64,000 nt of DNA from Bacteroides sp. (GCF_028690125.1 NZ_JAQVBV010000016.1:47182-111181), one strand, 5' to 3'. Counted from the stretch's first letter, positions 1 through 10,991 are shown. Program-made: numbers and translations. Notes: generated by a model not told the origin, from the letters alone.

Positions 1-709
1 GAGCCGGAAGCTCTGTAGACTCGAAACGCTTCAAAAAAGCATTCTGGTCTGTCCGTTCTTTTAGAAGTATCATGCAAGAAGTTCCTTCATTGTCCATATC
101 AGAAGAATTACTGAGTATGTCGATTTGTTGGGCAGCCTGTACATAAGGCTTATATACAGCCGCCACTTTTCTTATATCCACCTTATCTAAGAATACGACC
201 GAAAGTTCACTGCCTACGCAATCGGTCTTTCCAAAAAATTGCATTGCTTTCTCTTCGCTTAATGCCACACAATCGGGCTTTGTTAAAGCATCTGTCAGGT
301 TACCGGAAAGAATTTGATAAGGAAAGAAACGGCCAAAAGAGCTATCTGCCTTTACAATCACTTGTTCCTGAAATTTTTGGTCTCCTATCTCAATATGAGC
401 CGGTCGTGTTTCACTCAACCTAAGATATGATTCTATTTCCGGAAAAGGAGCTACTACATATTTAACTACCCCGCCATACACAAAGGCTCCCTCTCTTGTA
501 TCCTGCATAAATGGCAATTGCTGAGTCAAACGGAATATTCGGTCTTTATTGGGATTTTCTCCTTCGATCGTATATTCATGAATGACGAAAGATAATAGTA
601 AATTAGTGCAGGAAATACCAACAATAAGGCTAACTAACGAGATTACAGCAAAATGCTTGTTACGCCACCAGCTTCTGAATATGAGTTTAAGTAGTATCAA
701 ATTTCCCAT
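1..709 (-). CDS. MacB/FtsX-family ABC transporter permease, N-terminal part (runs off the left edge)
   Basis: Reading leftward from the ATG at 709 gives an open frame beginning MGNLILLKLIFRSWWRNKHF, then a hydrophobic segment (about residues 20-45) and a periplasmic-type region, as in the four permeases upstream. It starts only 2 nt after the stop of the preceding permease, so it belongs to the same operon. The C-terminal half with the FtsX membrane domains lies outside the window. The family moves substrates by mechanotransmission with a TolC partner; the substrate here cannot be told. Confidence 0.85.
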   Translation of the reverse strand, partial: MGNLILLKLIFRSWWRNKHFAVISLVSLIVGISCTNLLLSFVIHEYTIEGENPNKDRIFRLTQQLPFMQDTREGAFVYGGVVKYVVAPFPEIESYLRLSETRPAHIEIGDQKFQEQVIVKADSSFGRFFPYQILSGNLTDALTKPDCVALSEEKAMQFFGKTDCVGSELSVVFLDKVDIRKVAAVYKPYVQAAQQIDILSNSSDMDNEGTSCMILLKERTDQNAFLKRFESTELPA

Positions 710-711
710 CG

Positions 712-3126
712 TTATTCGCTTTTCATAATTATTCCCGGGTTGAGTCGCACAGCTTTACGGACCTGCCACAACAATGTTCCCAGAGAAATGAGTAATGTGA
801 GAATGAAACCGATCATAAATATCCCTATACCTATCGGAGCTTTTACTGCAAAATCCTTTGTATAATCATTGATGATATAATAAGCCAAAGGAACGGCCAC
901 GGCAAATGCAGCTCCTAAAATATAAAGATACTTTCGTAACAGTAATAATGCGATTTGTTTGCCGGTAGCACCGTTTACCTTACGCAGTGCTATTTCCCGA
1001 TAGCGTTGGCGGATATCATACAATGATAATCCAAACAATCCAAGACAAGATATGCAGATAGCCAGTCCGGAAAAAGTGACATAAATACGGGTGGTTCTTC
1101 TGTCTTCATCATACAATTTTGCGATTTCGTCTTCTATAAAAGTATAATTGAAATCACCTTTACCTATTACTTCATCGTGCAATTCCTTCAAAAAGTCAAT
1201 CGCTTCTTTGCGTTTACCATTGCCAATAGTGGCCATCAAAGGGTCTGTTGGGTTTCCTTTCTCACCATACAAAATAGCTAATGGTACATTACCTTTAGAC
1301 AAATGACCCGTTCGGAAATCTTCTATAACTCCAACAACCTGAAAAGGCGGATTCTTCTCCACATCTACTCCATGACTCCACCACAAACGCGACTCCGGCT
1401 GTAAAGAAGCCTCATTCATGTCTTTTATACGAAAAAGTTTTTTGGCAGTTTCATTAATGATTATTTTATATTGTTCAAACTGATCTGTGTTGTTCCATTC
1501 TCTACCTTCTTTCAATTTAAAGCCAAACATATTCATATAATCTTTACTCACATGCATTATCGCTATTTTATGTTTTTCTCCGTTATACTCCATTACTATA
1601 TAAGGTTCTAAATTAATAGGAGCTTCACCATATTGCCAAGACAGAAACAAGGGACATTCATCCATTTTTCGTTGAATCACTTGTTCTTTATACTGCTCTA
1701 TATCACGTGCCTTTTTCCATTCTTCACTGCTTGAGTATCCTCTATCATATCTCTCGTGTGATAAGAACTGACATGAAATAATATCTTTCGACTGATAGCC
1801 AAGGTCTGCATGAAGCATTGTATGCAATTGGCGTACAAAAAATAACGAAACAACTATCAAACAGAAAGTAATAACGTATTGAATAAATAAAAATAGCACA
1901 CGGGAAACAATTGAATTACCTCCAACATTTACAGAACGCAGAGAAGTGATTGGAGAGGAATAATTGTATCTCATAAAAGGATAAATGGAAGTAACAAAGG
2001 GCAATCCCACTAATAATATAAGAGACAAAGACAAATCAAATACAAGATCTGATTGAACAGGAATGGCATAGACGGACGAAAATATTCCTATCGTGGCTTC
2101 TATTAACATCCAGATGAACAATAAAGCAATGCCAACCATATAAACATTTTCCGCATATATCTGAAAAAAGATTTGAAGCCCATTCGCTCCATACACTTTC
2201 TTGATTCCAAACTCACGTGCCCGCTTCAATATTATGACTGTATAAATGTTTATAAAATTAAAGATTCCAACCAACAATAACATACAAGCTACAACTGCTA
2301 AGACCGAAATGTGATCTTTACTCCCTCGTAAAAAGGAAGCCGCCGAGGATTGGACTGTTTTATTGAAATACAGCTCCTTTAAAGACAGAAGCATATACTG
2401 TATAGGACTATTAGAAAAGCAGATTAATGACTGAGGTTTAGAAATTTTCTCATTATATTCTTGCAAATTTGTTCCTCTTGCCAAACGTACAATAGAAAAT
2501 CCCATACGACTCCACTGCACATTGTTACCTTGATTAATGGGTACAAGCATATCAAATTGTAAGGAAGACTTAGTACTTGGTTCTCCAATGATTCCACGGA
2601 TAGTAAGCAATGTGCCCACTGAAGAAAGAAACTGTCTTCCTAACGGATCTTGGCTTCCGAAGATATGCTGAGCATATTTTTGGCTGATGATCACATCGTC
2701 CGGTCTTTGGATCGTTTTAATACCGGAAATGACAGGATAATCCATTAACTGCAAAAAGACACTGTCAGTTGCCAAAACTTTTGCTTGATAACGATGCTCA
2801 TCCACAATAACATAATCATCTTCAATAGAAACACAAGATGAATATTTTTCTACTTCCGAATGCTTCAATGGATCTATGAAATTGGGATCATTATTTCTAT
2901 CTGAATTATCTATGATAGAAATATGGCCATTACTTCTTTGAGCTGTCAATACATGCAATTGATCCAGATCTTTACAGAAATGATCTACCGTCACTTCCTG
3001 ATGGATATAACGTACGAGAATTAATGTTGCCGCTACGCTTACTACAAGCCCGATTATGTTGATTATCGTATATACTTTAAAGCGAAATAAAGTTTTAACA
3101 CCAGATAATTCAAATTTCATGTTCAT
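712..3126 (-). CDS. MacB/FtsX-family ABC transporter permease (804 aa)
   Basis: One N-terminal membrane segment (residues about 18-40), a periplasmic MacB_PCD-like region to about 270, three membrane helices (about 275-395), a second periplasmic region and three C-terminal helices (about 680-800). The FtsX hallmark 'ALRKVNGA' is present near residue 715, and a 'GIKKVYGA' equivalent near 305, so this is the double-FtsX 800-residue form common in Bacteroides. It is encoded 22 nt after the next permease in one operon with an ATPase, adaptor and TolC protein. Expected in the inner membrane; the ATPase is supplied by the gene at 7880-8554. Substrate unknown. Confidence 0.9.
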   Translation of the reverse strand: MNMKFELSGVKTLFRFKVYTIINIIGLVVSVAATLILVRYIHQEVTVDHFCKDLDQLHVLTAQRSNGHISIIDNSDRNNDPNFIDPLKHSEVEKYSSCVSIEDDYVIVDEHRYQAKVLATDSVFLQLMDYPVISGIKTIQRPDDVIISQKYAQHIFGSQDPLGRQFLSSVGTLLTIRGIIGEPSTKSSLQFDMLVPINQGNNVQWSRMGFSIVRLARGTNLQEYNEKISKPQSLICFSNSPIQYMLLSLKELYFNKTVQSSAASFLRGSKDHISVLAVVACMLLLVGIFNFINIYTVIILKRAREFGIKKVYGANGLQIFFQIYAENVYMVGIALLFIWMLIEATIGIFSSVYAIPVQSDLVFDLSLSLILLVGLPFVTSIYPFMRYNYSSPITSLRSVNVGGNSIVSRVLFLFIQYVITFCLIVVSLFFVRQLHTMLHADLGYQSKDIISCQFLSHERYDRGYSSSEEWKKARDIEQYKEQVIQRKMDECPLFLSWQYGEAPINLEPYIVMEYNGEKHKIAIMHVSKDYMNMFGFKLKEGREWNNTDQFEQYKIIINETAKKLFRIKDMNEASLQPESRLWWSHGVDVEKNPPFQVVGVIEDFRTGHLSKGNVPLAILYGEKGNPTDPLMATIGNGKRKEAIDFLKELHDEVIGKGDFNYTFIEDEIAKLYDEDRRTTRIYVTFSGLAICISCLGLFGLSLYDIRQRYREIALRKVNGATGKQIALLLLRKYLYILGAAFAVAVPLAYYIINDYTKDFAVKAPIGIGIFMIGFILTLLISLGTLLWQVRKAVRLNPGIIMKSE

Positions 3127-3148
3127 TCTTTTTAAATCCCAATAATTA

Positions 3149-5497
3149 CTACTCGTTCTTTATCACTTCCGCTGGATTTTGTGTGCTTGCCTTCCACACT
3201 CGCCAACCGATACAAAGCAAAATAATAAGTGCTACTACAACAAAAATACTTAGATACAACCATCCGTTTATAGTCGTTTGCCGTACATAACTTTCAATCC
3301 ACTGTTTCATCAAAGCATATCCAATCGGGAAAGCGATAACGGCAGCTACGACCAACAATAAAAGATATTCCTTGAAAAACAATTGCATAATATGGCAAAC
3401 TTGCGCTCCATTCACTTTACGTATGGCAATCTCCTTGCGACGTTGCTCACAGGATAAAGTAATCAGAGAGAAAATCCCAAATACGGAAATCACGACACAG
3501 ACCAATGATACGAAACTTAGCAATTTCATCAAAGCGTCTTCGGAACGGAGATATTTGTTATATTCTTCTTCTTCATTGAATAATCGCATATAAGCGTTAG
3601 GAGAGTCTTCCTTATGCATCGCTTCTATTGCTTCACGACATTCATTCCAACTTCCTTCGTTAAACTCAAATAGAATACAGGCACGATTCAGCAAATATTC
3701 CTGTGCCTGATAGGGCTGAAAAGCAATGTAACCGTTGCTACCCGTAGGAGGACGATAGCTAAAGTCTTTTACTACGCCAACTACACAATAGCGCTGTTCA
3801 CTACCTTCATAATGGAACGTTTTACCAACAGCTTGCCGCCAGCCGAATTGATGCTTCAAACTTTCATTAATCACGACTTCATTCTGCTGACTTTTTTCAG
3901 AAAGAAGCTCACCTTCAATAAGCTGCAAACCATAAAACTCAAAGAACTCCTTAGATGCAGGCATAATACCTACCATAATTGGTTCATCAGCTACTTTTGG
4001 TAAGTCATCCCAATTATTTATTTCTGAGAACATCATCGGTCCGGTCGGAATCATCGGAAAATATCGGGGAGGTAAAGCTTTTGTTATCATGGGTAAAGCA
4101 CTTATCTTCTCCGTCCATTGCTTAATATCTCCATTCCATAGGGCTACGCTGCCGATATTATGACGTTCCATTCCTAAATCCGTGTTTTTCAGAAAATGAA
4201 GCTGTTTCATAATAAGAACCGTACAGAAAATAAAGACTATACTGACAATCAACTGCACAACAATGCCCAGCTTACGGAATAAATAAGGATTACGAACCAC
4301 AATTCTGCCCTTGATAGCTTCCTGCAATGTCCGCCGCCGGAAAAAATATAAAGGAATCTGTGCAAATAAGAACGAAAGTAGTATTACGAACAAGAAATAC
4401 ACTACTATTTCTCCATAAGAACTCTCGGGCTCTATTTGTGTAAACTCAAGAAAGGGGGACATACATATTTCTACCATCACCAATCCAACTACCAGAGCAA
4501 TACATAAGACCACCAGTAATTCAACTGCCAATTGAGCAAATAAACTTCTGTTGCCCGCACCATTTACTTTGCGCAGTGCCATCTCACGACCACGCATATA
4601 AAGTCGGCTGACATAAAGGGTGAGATAATTGAATAGCGAACAAACGATGACCAATCCACTTGCCAACAAAAAATAAAAAATATAGCTGAAAGAAATTACG
4701 ACATCTGCTTTGTCTGCATATTCGGAATAACGTAACGCTGAAATGGGAGTTAGCAAAAGTTCTGATATTTCACTATCTTTTTCAATGTCCGTAATACGGA
4801 TGGCTTCCATTTTCTTACAGAACGCAGTCATATCTGTGTTTTCACGAATACGGATAAACAACTGCTCGTTTTGGCTGTTCCATTGAGAAGAATGTCGCGC
4901 AGGAAGCAATATATTATATGGTATATTAGAATGTCGTGACCAACCGCTCACAATCGCTCCAATTTTATAAGAGCGATTCCCTACTTCCACATTCTTACCC
5001 AATGCTTCTTCCGTACCAAATAGTTTTTTTGAATATTCTTCTGTAACAGCTATCTCCGAGTTGTCTTTCTTCATGAAATTTACAGTTCCTTTTAATAACT
5101 GTATATTGAAAAAGTTTACGAAAGCAGAATCCGCAGTAGCGGACACAACCTCTTCTTCGTTCTTATCCACACGTAATCTGACCTTCTGTACGGATGTAGA
5201 AGTTGCTGCCTCGATCTCAGGCATTTTATCTTGTAAATAAGCAGCCAAAGGAGAAGGGGTGCTATTGGATATCGTCTTATTTGAAATACTCCCGGACCAA
5301 TTAGTATAGTGAGCACGCACCATATAGATATTGTCAGCCCCTTCGTGAAAAGTATCATAGGTCATCTCATAACGAATCCATAGCACGGAAAACGCAAAAC
5401 AAGTGAAACCAACTGCCAGTCCGACAATACTGACCAAACTCTGTGTTTTGTATTTTATCAGATTCCGAAAAGCTATTTTTAAATAATGTAGTATCAT
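3149..5497 (-). CDS. MacB/FtsX-family ABC transporter permease (782 aa)
   Basis: Same layout as its neighbours: N-terminal helix, periplasmic domain, FtsX core near residues 270-400 with 'ALRKVNGA', second periplasmic domain, and a C-terminal FtsX core with 'AIRKVNGA' near 690. The first ~50 residues and about 100 bp of DNA at the 5' end are almost identical to those of the next gene (5514-7844), while the rest diverges strongly, which suggests duplication plus local gene conversion. Ends in 'NPAEVIKNE', a tail shared by three permeases in this operon. Confidence 0.9.
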   Translation of the reverse strand: MILHYLKIAFRNLIKYKTQSLVSIVGLAVGFTCFAFSVLWIRYEMTYDTFHEGADNIYMVRAHYTNWSGSISNKTISNSTPSPLAAYLQDKMPEIEAATSTSVQKVRLRVDKNEEEVVSATADSAFVNFFNIQLLKGTVNFMKKDNSEIAVTEEYSKKLFGTEEALGKNVEVGNRSYKIGAIVSGWSRHSNIPYNILLPARHSSQWNSQNEQLFIRIRENTDMTAFCKKMEAIRITDIEKDSEISELLLTPISALRYSEYADKADVVISFSYIFYFLLASGLVIVCSLFNYLTLYVSRLYMRGREMALRKVNGAGNRSLFAQLAVELLVVLCIALVVGLVMVEICMSPFLEFTQIEPESSYGEIVVYFLFVILLSFLFAQIPLYFFRRRTLQEAIKGRIVVRNPYLFRKLGIVVQLIVSIVFIFCTVLIMKQLHFLKNTDLGMERHNIGSVALWNGDIKQWTEKISALPMITKALPPRYFPMIPTGPMMFSEINNWDDLPKVADEPIMVGIMPASKEFFEFYGLQLIEGELLSEKSQQNEVVINESLKHQFGWRQAVGKTFHYEGSEQRYCVVGVVKDFSYRPPTGSNGYIAFQPYQAQEYLLNRACILFEFNEGSWNECREAIEAMHKEDSPNAYMRLFNEEEEYNKYLRSEDALMKLLSFVSLVCVVISVFGIFSLITLSCEQRRKEIAIRKVNGAQVCHIMQLFFKEYLLLLVVAAVIAFPIGYALMKQWIESYVRQTTINGWLYLSIFVVVALIILLCIGWRVWKASTQNPAEVIKNE

Positions 5498-5513
5498 ACT
5501 ATTATGTGTTAGA

Positions 5514-7844
5514 TCATTCGTTTTTAATTACTTCCGCTGGATTTTGACAAGCCGCCTTCCAAACTCGCCAAATAACACTAGAAAAGATAATAAAAGCCAT
5601 TATAATGAATATACTTACATATATCCAAAAATCAATAGAGGTCTGCTTCACATATTTCTCCAACCATTGCTTCATAATAAAATATCCCAATGGGAAAGCA
5701 ACTAACGAAGCAATAATGAGCAAGAACAAATATTCTTTAAAGAATAAGTTTAGTATAATTCCGATACTGGCTCCGTTCACTTTTCGAATAGCAATCTCTT
5801 TACGACGTTGTTCACACGATAAAGTGACCAAAGAGAAGATGCCAAATACCGCAATCAATACACAAACAAAAGAAACAACTCTCAATAACTTGTTCAAAGT
5901 TTCTTCCGATTTCATGTATTCATTGTATCTCTCTTCCATTTGAATCAATTGTATTCTAGCATTAGGATCCATTTTATTTATTTCTTCTTTTAATTTCTGA
6001 TTAACAGTTTTCCATGCTCCATCTTTCACTTTGATAATAAGATCCCCTTCATTTTTATCTTTCGGTAAAAAATAGATTGCAGGAGCCACCGGATATACGG
6101 GAGCATTGTAATATATGTTTCTTATTACTCCTTTCACAACACACTCTTTTTCCATATTCACAAATTTCTTACCTATCGGATTTCTCCAACCAAAGACCTT
6201 CGCAGCTGCTTCATTGATAACTACTTTTTGCTTACCGTCTTTTTCGTCCAACATCTCTCCATCCAACACTTCAATGTTGAGCAAATCAGCATATTCTTTA
6301 TTTATCGTCTCATTTTCCATAATAATGGTTGTTGATCCGTTCACTTTCCCTTCCCAGTCGTCTATAATGGTCGTTAAAAAATAGTGTTTAGGAATAAGGC
6401 TATAAAAACCATATATATATTCTTCAACATCCGGCATTTGATCCAATATTTTAAATACAGCTTCCTTCTCATTATTATATAAGCGAACAACTCCTAAATT
6501 ATGACGGTCCATCCCACACTCTCTGGAATAAAGTAAGAAATTCAATTGTTTCATCATGACAAAAGTGCAAAAGATAAAGCCTATACTAATAAATAGTTGT
6601 AGCAATATGCTCCCTTTATAAAACCAACCGGAAAGATAAAGATCGGACTTATTACCAATATTTTCGAGCAAGGTGCGTTTGCCTATAAATTTCACAATTA
6701 TAATCGCAAAGATCATTGTAATCGCTACTAATAAAAGCATATAAACTGCCAACTCACCAAAAAAGGACGAAGTATCTTCCTTTATTTGTGATAGACGTTT
6801 AAAAACAGGCAAAATTATTTCTATCAGCACATTCTCGACTACTATTGATATACAAAATAATAAAAACGGTTCTATTAAAATCAATGCCAATAAGCTTCTT
6901 TCGGATGCTCCATTTACTTTTCTCAATGCTAATTCCCGTTTACGCATTCGAAGGCGGGTAATAAATATTGTAAAATAGTTGCATAATCCACAGATGATAA
7001 CCAATGCCCCAATACAAGCGAAAAGACGTATACGATTCACCGTAAAAATGACATCCTCTCTGGGGTAAGTGCTCCTTAAAGTTGAAAGTAAGGTGATGGG
7101 AGTAGCAATCTCTTTGTTTGATGAGCTGTGTGGTATTTCATATTTCTCCAGTCTTTTTTTCAAAGCTTGAATATCCGCATTAGGGTAAGTGCGAAAGACT
7201 GTATAGCATTCTAATCCTTCCACCGAGTCCGGATATTGGCTTAGGTGAGGTAATAAGACATCAAAAGGAAATGAAGAATGTCCTTCCCATGATTTCACTA
7301 CTGCCGCAATCGTCTTTTCAGAGTTATTTATATCTGGAAAAATCAATTTCTCACCTAACGGTGATTTATTTCCGAAAATTTCATCTGCTATTTTATCCGT
7401 AATCGCAACTTGATCATCACTCAAATAGAAATGATCATCTCCATTCAATGTAATTATATTAAACATCGAAATAAAGTTAGAATCCGCTGTTATTCTATCA
7501 ATAGAGAAATCTTCTTCTTGATATCTTATTGTCTCCCTAATATTATTGTTATGATAAAAATGAGAAGCTGCTTCTATTTCCGGGCATTTCTTTAAAACAT
7601 GATCTACCAAGAGAGTCGATGAATAATACGAAAATCCATTTCCTTGGGGATCACTCTTACTTCCTGCCCAATAAATACGATCAGCACCCTCATGAAAATT
7701 ATCATAAGTCATTTCATAACGAATCCATAACACTGACAAAGCAAAGCAAGTGAAACCAACTGCCAGTCCGATAATGCTGACCAAACTCTGTGTTTTGTAT
7801 TTTATCAGATTCCGAAAAGCTATTTTTAAATAATGTAGTATCAT
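5514..7844 (-). CDS. MacB/FtsX-family ABC transporter permease (776 aa)
   Basis: Double-FtsX permease with 'ALRKVNGA' near residue 310 and 'AIRKVNGA' near 690, and the shared 'NPAEVIKNE' C-terminus. The periplasmic domain differs from the other copies, so the set looks like paralogues sharing membrane cores but with different extracytoplasmic parts. Separated by 35 nt from the ATPase gene upstream. Likely pairs with the ATPase at 7880-8554 and hands substrate to the adaptor/TolC pair. Which permeases work together is not visible in the sequence. Confidence 0.9.
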   Translation of the reverse strand: MILHYLKIAFRNLIKYKTQSLVSIIGLAVGFTCFALSVLWIRYEMTYDNFHEGADRIYWAGSKSDPQGNGFSYYSSTLLVDHVLKKCPEIEAASHFYHNNNIRETIRYQEEDFSIDRITADSNFISMFNIITLNGDDHFYLSDDQVAITDKIADEIFGNKSPLGEKLIFPDINNSEKTIAAVVKSWEGHSSFPFDVLLPHLSQYPDSVEGLECYTVFRTYPNADIQALKKRLEKYEIPHSSSNKEIATPITLLSTLRSTYPREDVIFTVNRIRLFACIGALVIICGLCNYFTIFITRLRMRKRELALRKVNGASERSLLALILIEPFLLFCISIVVENVLIEIILPVFKRLSQIKEDTSSFFGELAVYMLLLVAITMIFAIIIVKFIGKRTLLENIGNKSDLYLSGWFYKGSILLQLFISIGFIFCTFVMMKQLNFLLYSRECGMDRHNLGVVRLYNNEKEAVFKILDQMPDVEEYIYGFYSLIPKHYFLTTIIDDWEGKVNGSTTIIMENETINKEYADLLNIEVLDGEMLDEKDGKQKVVINEAAAKVFGWRNPIGKKFVNMEKECVVKGVIRNIYYNAPVYPVAPAIYFLPKDKNEGDLIIKVKDGAWKTVNQKLKEEINKMDPNARIQLIQMEERYNEYMKSEETLNKLLRVVSFVCVLIAVFGIFSLVTLSCEQRRKEIAIRKVNGASIGIILNLFFKEYLFLLIIASLVAFPLGYFIMKQWLEKYVKQTSIDFWIYVSIFIIMAFIIFSSVIWRVWKAACQNPAEVIKNE

Positions 7845-7879
7845 AGCAGAGTGTGTTATGTGATTCGTTAATAATAGTT

Positions 7880-8554
7880 TTACAGACTGACTTCCGTCAC
7901 TACCTGACCATCGAACAGATTAATGATACGATCGGCATAACCTGCATCATGTTGTGAGTGAGTCACCATGATAATCGTTGTTCCTTCTTTATTTAACTCA
8001 CTTAATAAACCCATAACCTCTTTCCCGTTCTTTGAGTCCAGATTACCGGTCGGCTCATCGGCAAGAATCAGTTTAGGATTAGCAACTACGGCACGTGCGA
8101 TAGCAACACGTTGCTGCTGACCACCGGAGAGTTGTTGAGGGAAATGCTTGCTACGGTGAGTAATAGCCATACGTTCCATCGCTTTCTCTACTCTCTTTTT
8201 ACGTTCAGATGTGGAAATGCCCATATAAAGAAGCGGCAACTCAATGTTCTCATAAACGTTCAACTCGTCTATTAGATTGAAACTTTGGAAAACGAAGCCA
8301 ATTACTCCTTTACGAAGATTCGTGCGTTGTGATTCTGTAAATCTGGAAACTTCTGTTCCATTCAAATAATAGTCTCCTCCTGTCGGATTGTCCAACAACC
8401 CCAGGATATTGAGCAAAGTAGATTTCCCACAACCGGAGGGCCCCATAATAGCTACAAACTCACCTTGTTTCACTTCAACACTTACATTGTTCAAAGCCCA
8501 AGTTTCTACTTCTTCTGTTTTGAAAATCTTCTGTAAATTAACTGTCTTGATCAT
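7880..8554 (-). CDS. ABC transporter ATP-binding protein, LolD/MacB type
   Basis: 224 residues, a single nucleotide-binding domain. Walker A 'GPSGCGKST' at about 38-46, Q-loop 'FVFQSF', signature 'LSGGQQQR' at about 142-149, Walker B 'LILADEP', D-loop 'GNLDS' and switch 'VTHS'. This is the MacB/LolD/FtsE subfamily of short ATPases that pair with FtsX-type permeases. It is the only ATPase seen for five permeases in the operon, so it either serves several of them or others lie to the left of the window. Confidence 0.95.
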   Translation of the reverse strand: MIKTVNLQKIFKTEEVETWALNNVSVEVKQGEFVAIMGPSGCGKSTLLNILGLLDNPTGGDYYLNGTEVSRFTESQRTNLRKGVIGFVFQSFNLIDELNVYENIELPLLYMGISTSERKKRVEKAMERMAITHRSKHFPQQLSGGQQQRVAIARAVVANPKLILADEPTGNLDSKNGKEVMGLLSELNKEGTTIIMVTHSQHDAGYADRIINLFDGQVVTEVSL

Positions 8555-8579
8555 AATCGTTATTTTTAAAATGTTACTA

Positions 8580-10970
8580 TTATTCGTTTTTAATTACTTC
8601 CGCAGGATTAATATGTGCGATCTTCCATATTTTAAATACTACCGTACATATAGTTAGCAGGGATATTCCAATAAATATACCTCCCCAATACAATATTCCG
8701 TCATTAAAAAAGATCTGATACATTTCTTTCCACATCTGAAGAACCATATATACAACAGGAAACGCGAATATTGCAGTTATCACTAAAAGCAGTGCATATA
8801 ATCTGGCAAATAAAAAAATGATCTGTTTCCCTCCTGCTCCATTTACTTTACGGATAGCTACTTCTTTCTGTCTGCGTGCTGTATCGAGGGTAATAGCTGC
8901 ATATACTCCCAACAGTGTGATAATCAAACTCACAACCGAAAAGAATAAAATAATATCCTTTAATTTAGTTTCTACCGCTTGTTCTTCATTGATGTCATCG
9001 AAGAAAGTAGAAAGTTCTGGTTCAACGCTCTCCGGCAATACTTCTTTTAATATCTGATTGATCCATTGTCTGACCTCTTCCGTTTTACCCGGGTAACATT
9101 TAATATAGCAATGGCCAATAAAATCATCAAAATTACTCAATTCAAAAACATAACCGGGTCGCTCATCTCTATAAGCGGAAGGATTGAATGAAGAAATGAT
9201 GCCACAAACGGTATAAGAATTCTGGTAATTATAAAGACTGGTCCCCAAAATATCCTTTTTGTTCTTATCCCGAAAATCATTATCAACGAGTATATCATTT
9301 CCGCTTTCGATATTTCGTCCGGTCACCAAAGGAATATTCATGAATGAAATGAAATTCGGATTTATTCTCATAATATTTACTTCTATCCATTGTTCAGAAT
9401 CTTTTTCCAATTGTATGCCTGTACCTGATACTCCATTCATGTATCCTATATCTGAAATCAAAATATCTTTTACTCCTGCATGTTGTCGAAAACGATCTAT
9501 TAGTGCCATCTTCTCTTCATTTTTCATAAATGAATAGTCTAGATCAAGGCTCAATATGTCACTCTTTTCCTGTTTTGTTAATGTATTAAATAAAGTAGAA
9601 GTCGTCTTTTCTGTTTGCAAATAAAGGGCGATTGTCATAGATACAAATAACCAGCAAATGAAAAACTGAATTCCCAGCATTACATTTCGGAAAAAGTTTC
9701 CGCCTCTTTTTCGTTTATTACTAATGATGGTTTGTACACTTGTTCGACGGATATAGAGGGCTACTGATACACATATAGCGAATGTAACGAGGAGTAATAA
9801 AATGATGTATTCTCCGGCTTGTAGCATTAAGACCTTTTTGTCAATAACCATATTCATCCCAAATAAAGAAATTTGCATATCCGGAGCCAACCACTCTACT
9901 AATCCAAGCATAAGTAATAAAGCTATACCGATAGCTAGCAGTAATTGCAGAAAAAGCATAGCGGTCAATTGAAACATATTGTTTCCCAACACTTTTCGAA
10001 TGCTAAACTCCCGTCGGCGATTAATAATACTTCCAACTTGAAAATGAAAAAAATTAAGTAAAGCAACCAATAGAATAAGTAATCCTACAATACTTGTTAT
10101 CGAACTGAAAACAGTATTCAGTGTGGCTGATTGTATATTTTCACCTATTAGAGACGCAGTCACATCATAATCTCGCCCAAACATTGGATAGGTGACATTG
10201 GCTTTCCGAAATCGTTCATCCAAGTCCTTAGCGGTCTGCCCTTGACGGAGCAGCGCATAAGTATAAGATGCCGTTATGTCCTTTTTCCTCTCCATATTAA
10301 ACAATCCTTCACTGTCATTCAAAACTAACGCATCTATTGGTCGCATAAAATTCATGCTGATATTACTTGGAATATCTTTAATAACCGCCTGAATAGTGTA
10401 GGTTATACCACCGTCCTGAGGAGTTGTATCGGGAGAAGTCCATAAGCGGTTGGTGAGCACCATACGTTTTCCAATAGCTTCCTTAATAAATGTAAAAGCT
10501 TTACGAGCGGCACTTTCTGTCAATATAACAGCGTTAGGAGTGTGAGACGCAATATTCCATGTACCTGCTATTATGGACGGAGTAAACAACCGATTGAAAG
10601 CTGAGTCTACTTCCATACATGCTAATTTATATGGTAAATACTTCTCATCATTAATATATATGTTGTAAGGACGTTCTCTGGAATAGGTGACTTGCGAATA
10701 AGCTTCCGCTTCATGTCCATGTTCCTTTATTAACTTTTCAGTCAATAAAGCGGAAGTCCCGGACAATACAGTTTCATTATTAACTAAAGTGATATCTACC
10801 AAACGCTCATAGTTGTCGAAACATTGGTCAGTACTCATCATATACCGACTACAATAGAAACAAATACTAAAGCATAGCAAACCTACCGCTAACCCTATGA
10901 TAGATATAAGATTCTGCGTTTTATATTTCAGCAAATTGCGAAAAGCTACTATTAGATAGTGTTGTATCAT
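8580..10970 (-). CDS. MacB/FtsX-family ABC transporter permease (796 aa)
   Basis: The first permease of the operon, 21 nt downstream of the adaptor gene. It has the N-terminal helix, a periplasmic domain, an FtsX core with 'SIRKVLGN' in the first half and 'AIRKVNGA' in the second, and the 'NPAEVIKNE' tail. It is the most divergent of the set. Function as for the neighbours: inner-membrane half of a tripartite efflux or extrusion system of MacAB-TolC type. Confidence 0.9.
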   Translation of the reverse strand: MIQHYLIVAFRNLLKYKTQNLISIIGLAVGLLCFSICFYCSRYMMSTDQCFDNYERLVDITLVNNETVLSGTSALLTEKLIKEHGHEAEAYSQVTYSRERPYNIYINDEKYLPYKLACMEVDSAFNRLFTPSIIAGTWNIASHTPNAVILTESAARKAFTFIKEAIGKRMVLTNRLWTSPDTTPQDGGITYTIQAVIKDIPSNISMNFMRPIDALVLNDSEGLFNMERKKDITASYTYALLRQGQTAKDLDERFRKANVTYPMFGRDYDVTASLIGENIQSATLNTVFSSITSIVGLLILLVALLNFFHFQVGSIINRRREFSIRKVLGNNMFQLTAMLFLQLLLAIGIALLLMLGLVEWLAPDMQISLFGMNMVIDKKVLMLQAGEYIILLLLVTFAICVSVALYIRRTSVQTIISNKRKRGGNFFRNVMLGIQFFICWLFVSMTIALYLQTEKTTSTLFNTLTKQEKSDILSLDLDYSFMKNEEKMALIDRFRQHAGVKDILISDIGYMNGVSGTGIQLEKDSEQWIEVNIMRINPNFISFMNIPLVTGRNIESGNDILVDNDFRDKNKKDILGTSLYNYQNSYTVCGIISSFNPSAYRDERPGYVFELSNFDDFIGHCYIKCYPGKTEEVRQWINQILKEVLPESVEPELSTFFDDINEEQAVETKLKDIILFFSVVSLIITLLGVYAAITLDTARRQKEVAIRKVNGAGGKQIIFLFARLYALLLVITAIFAFPVVYMVLQMWKEMYQIFFNDGILYWGGIFIGISLLTICTVVFKIWKIAHINPAEVIKNE

Positions 10971-10991
10971 AATATTGTACTGAAATCGTTG

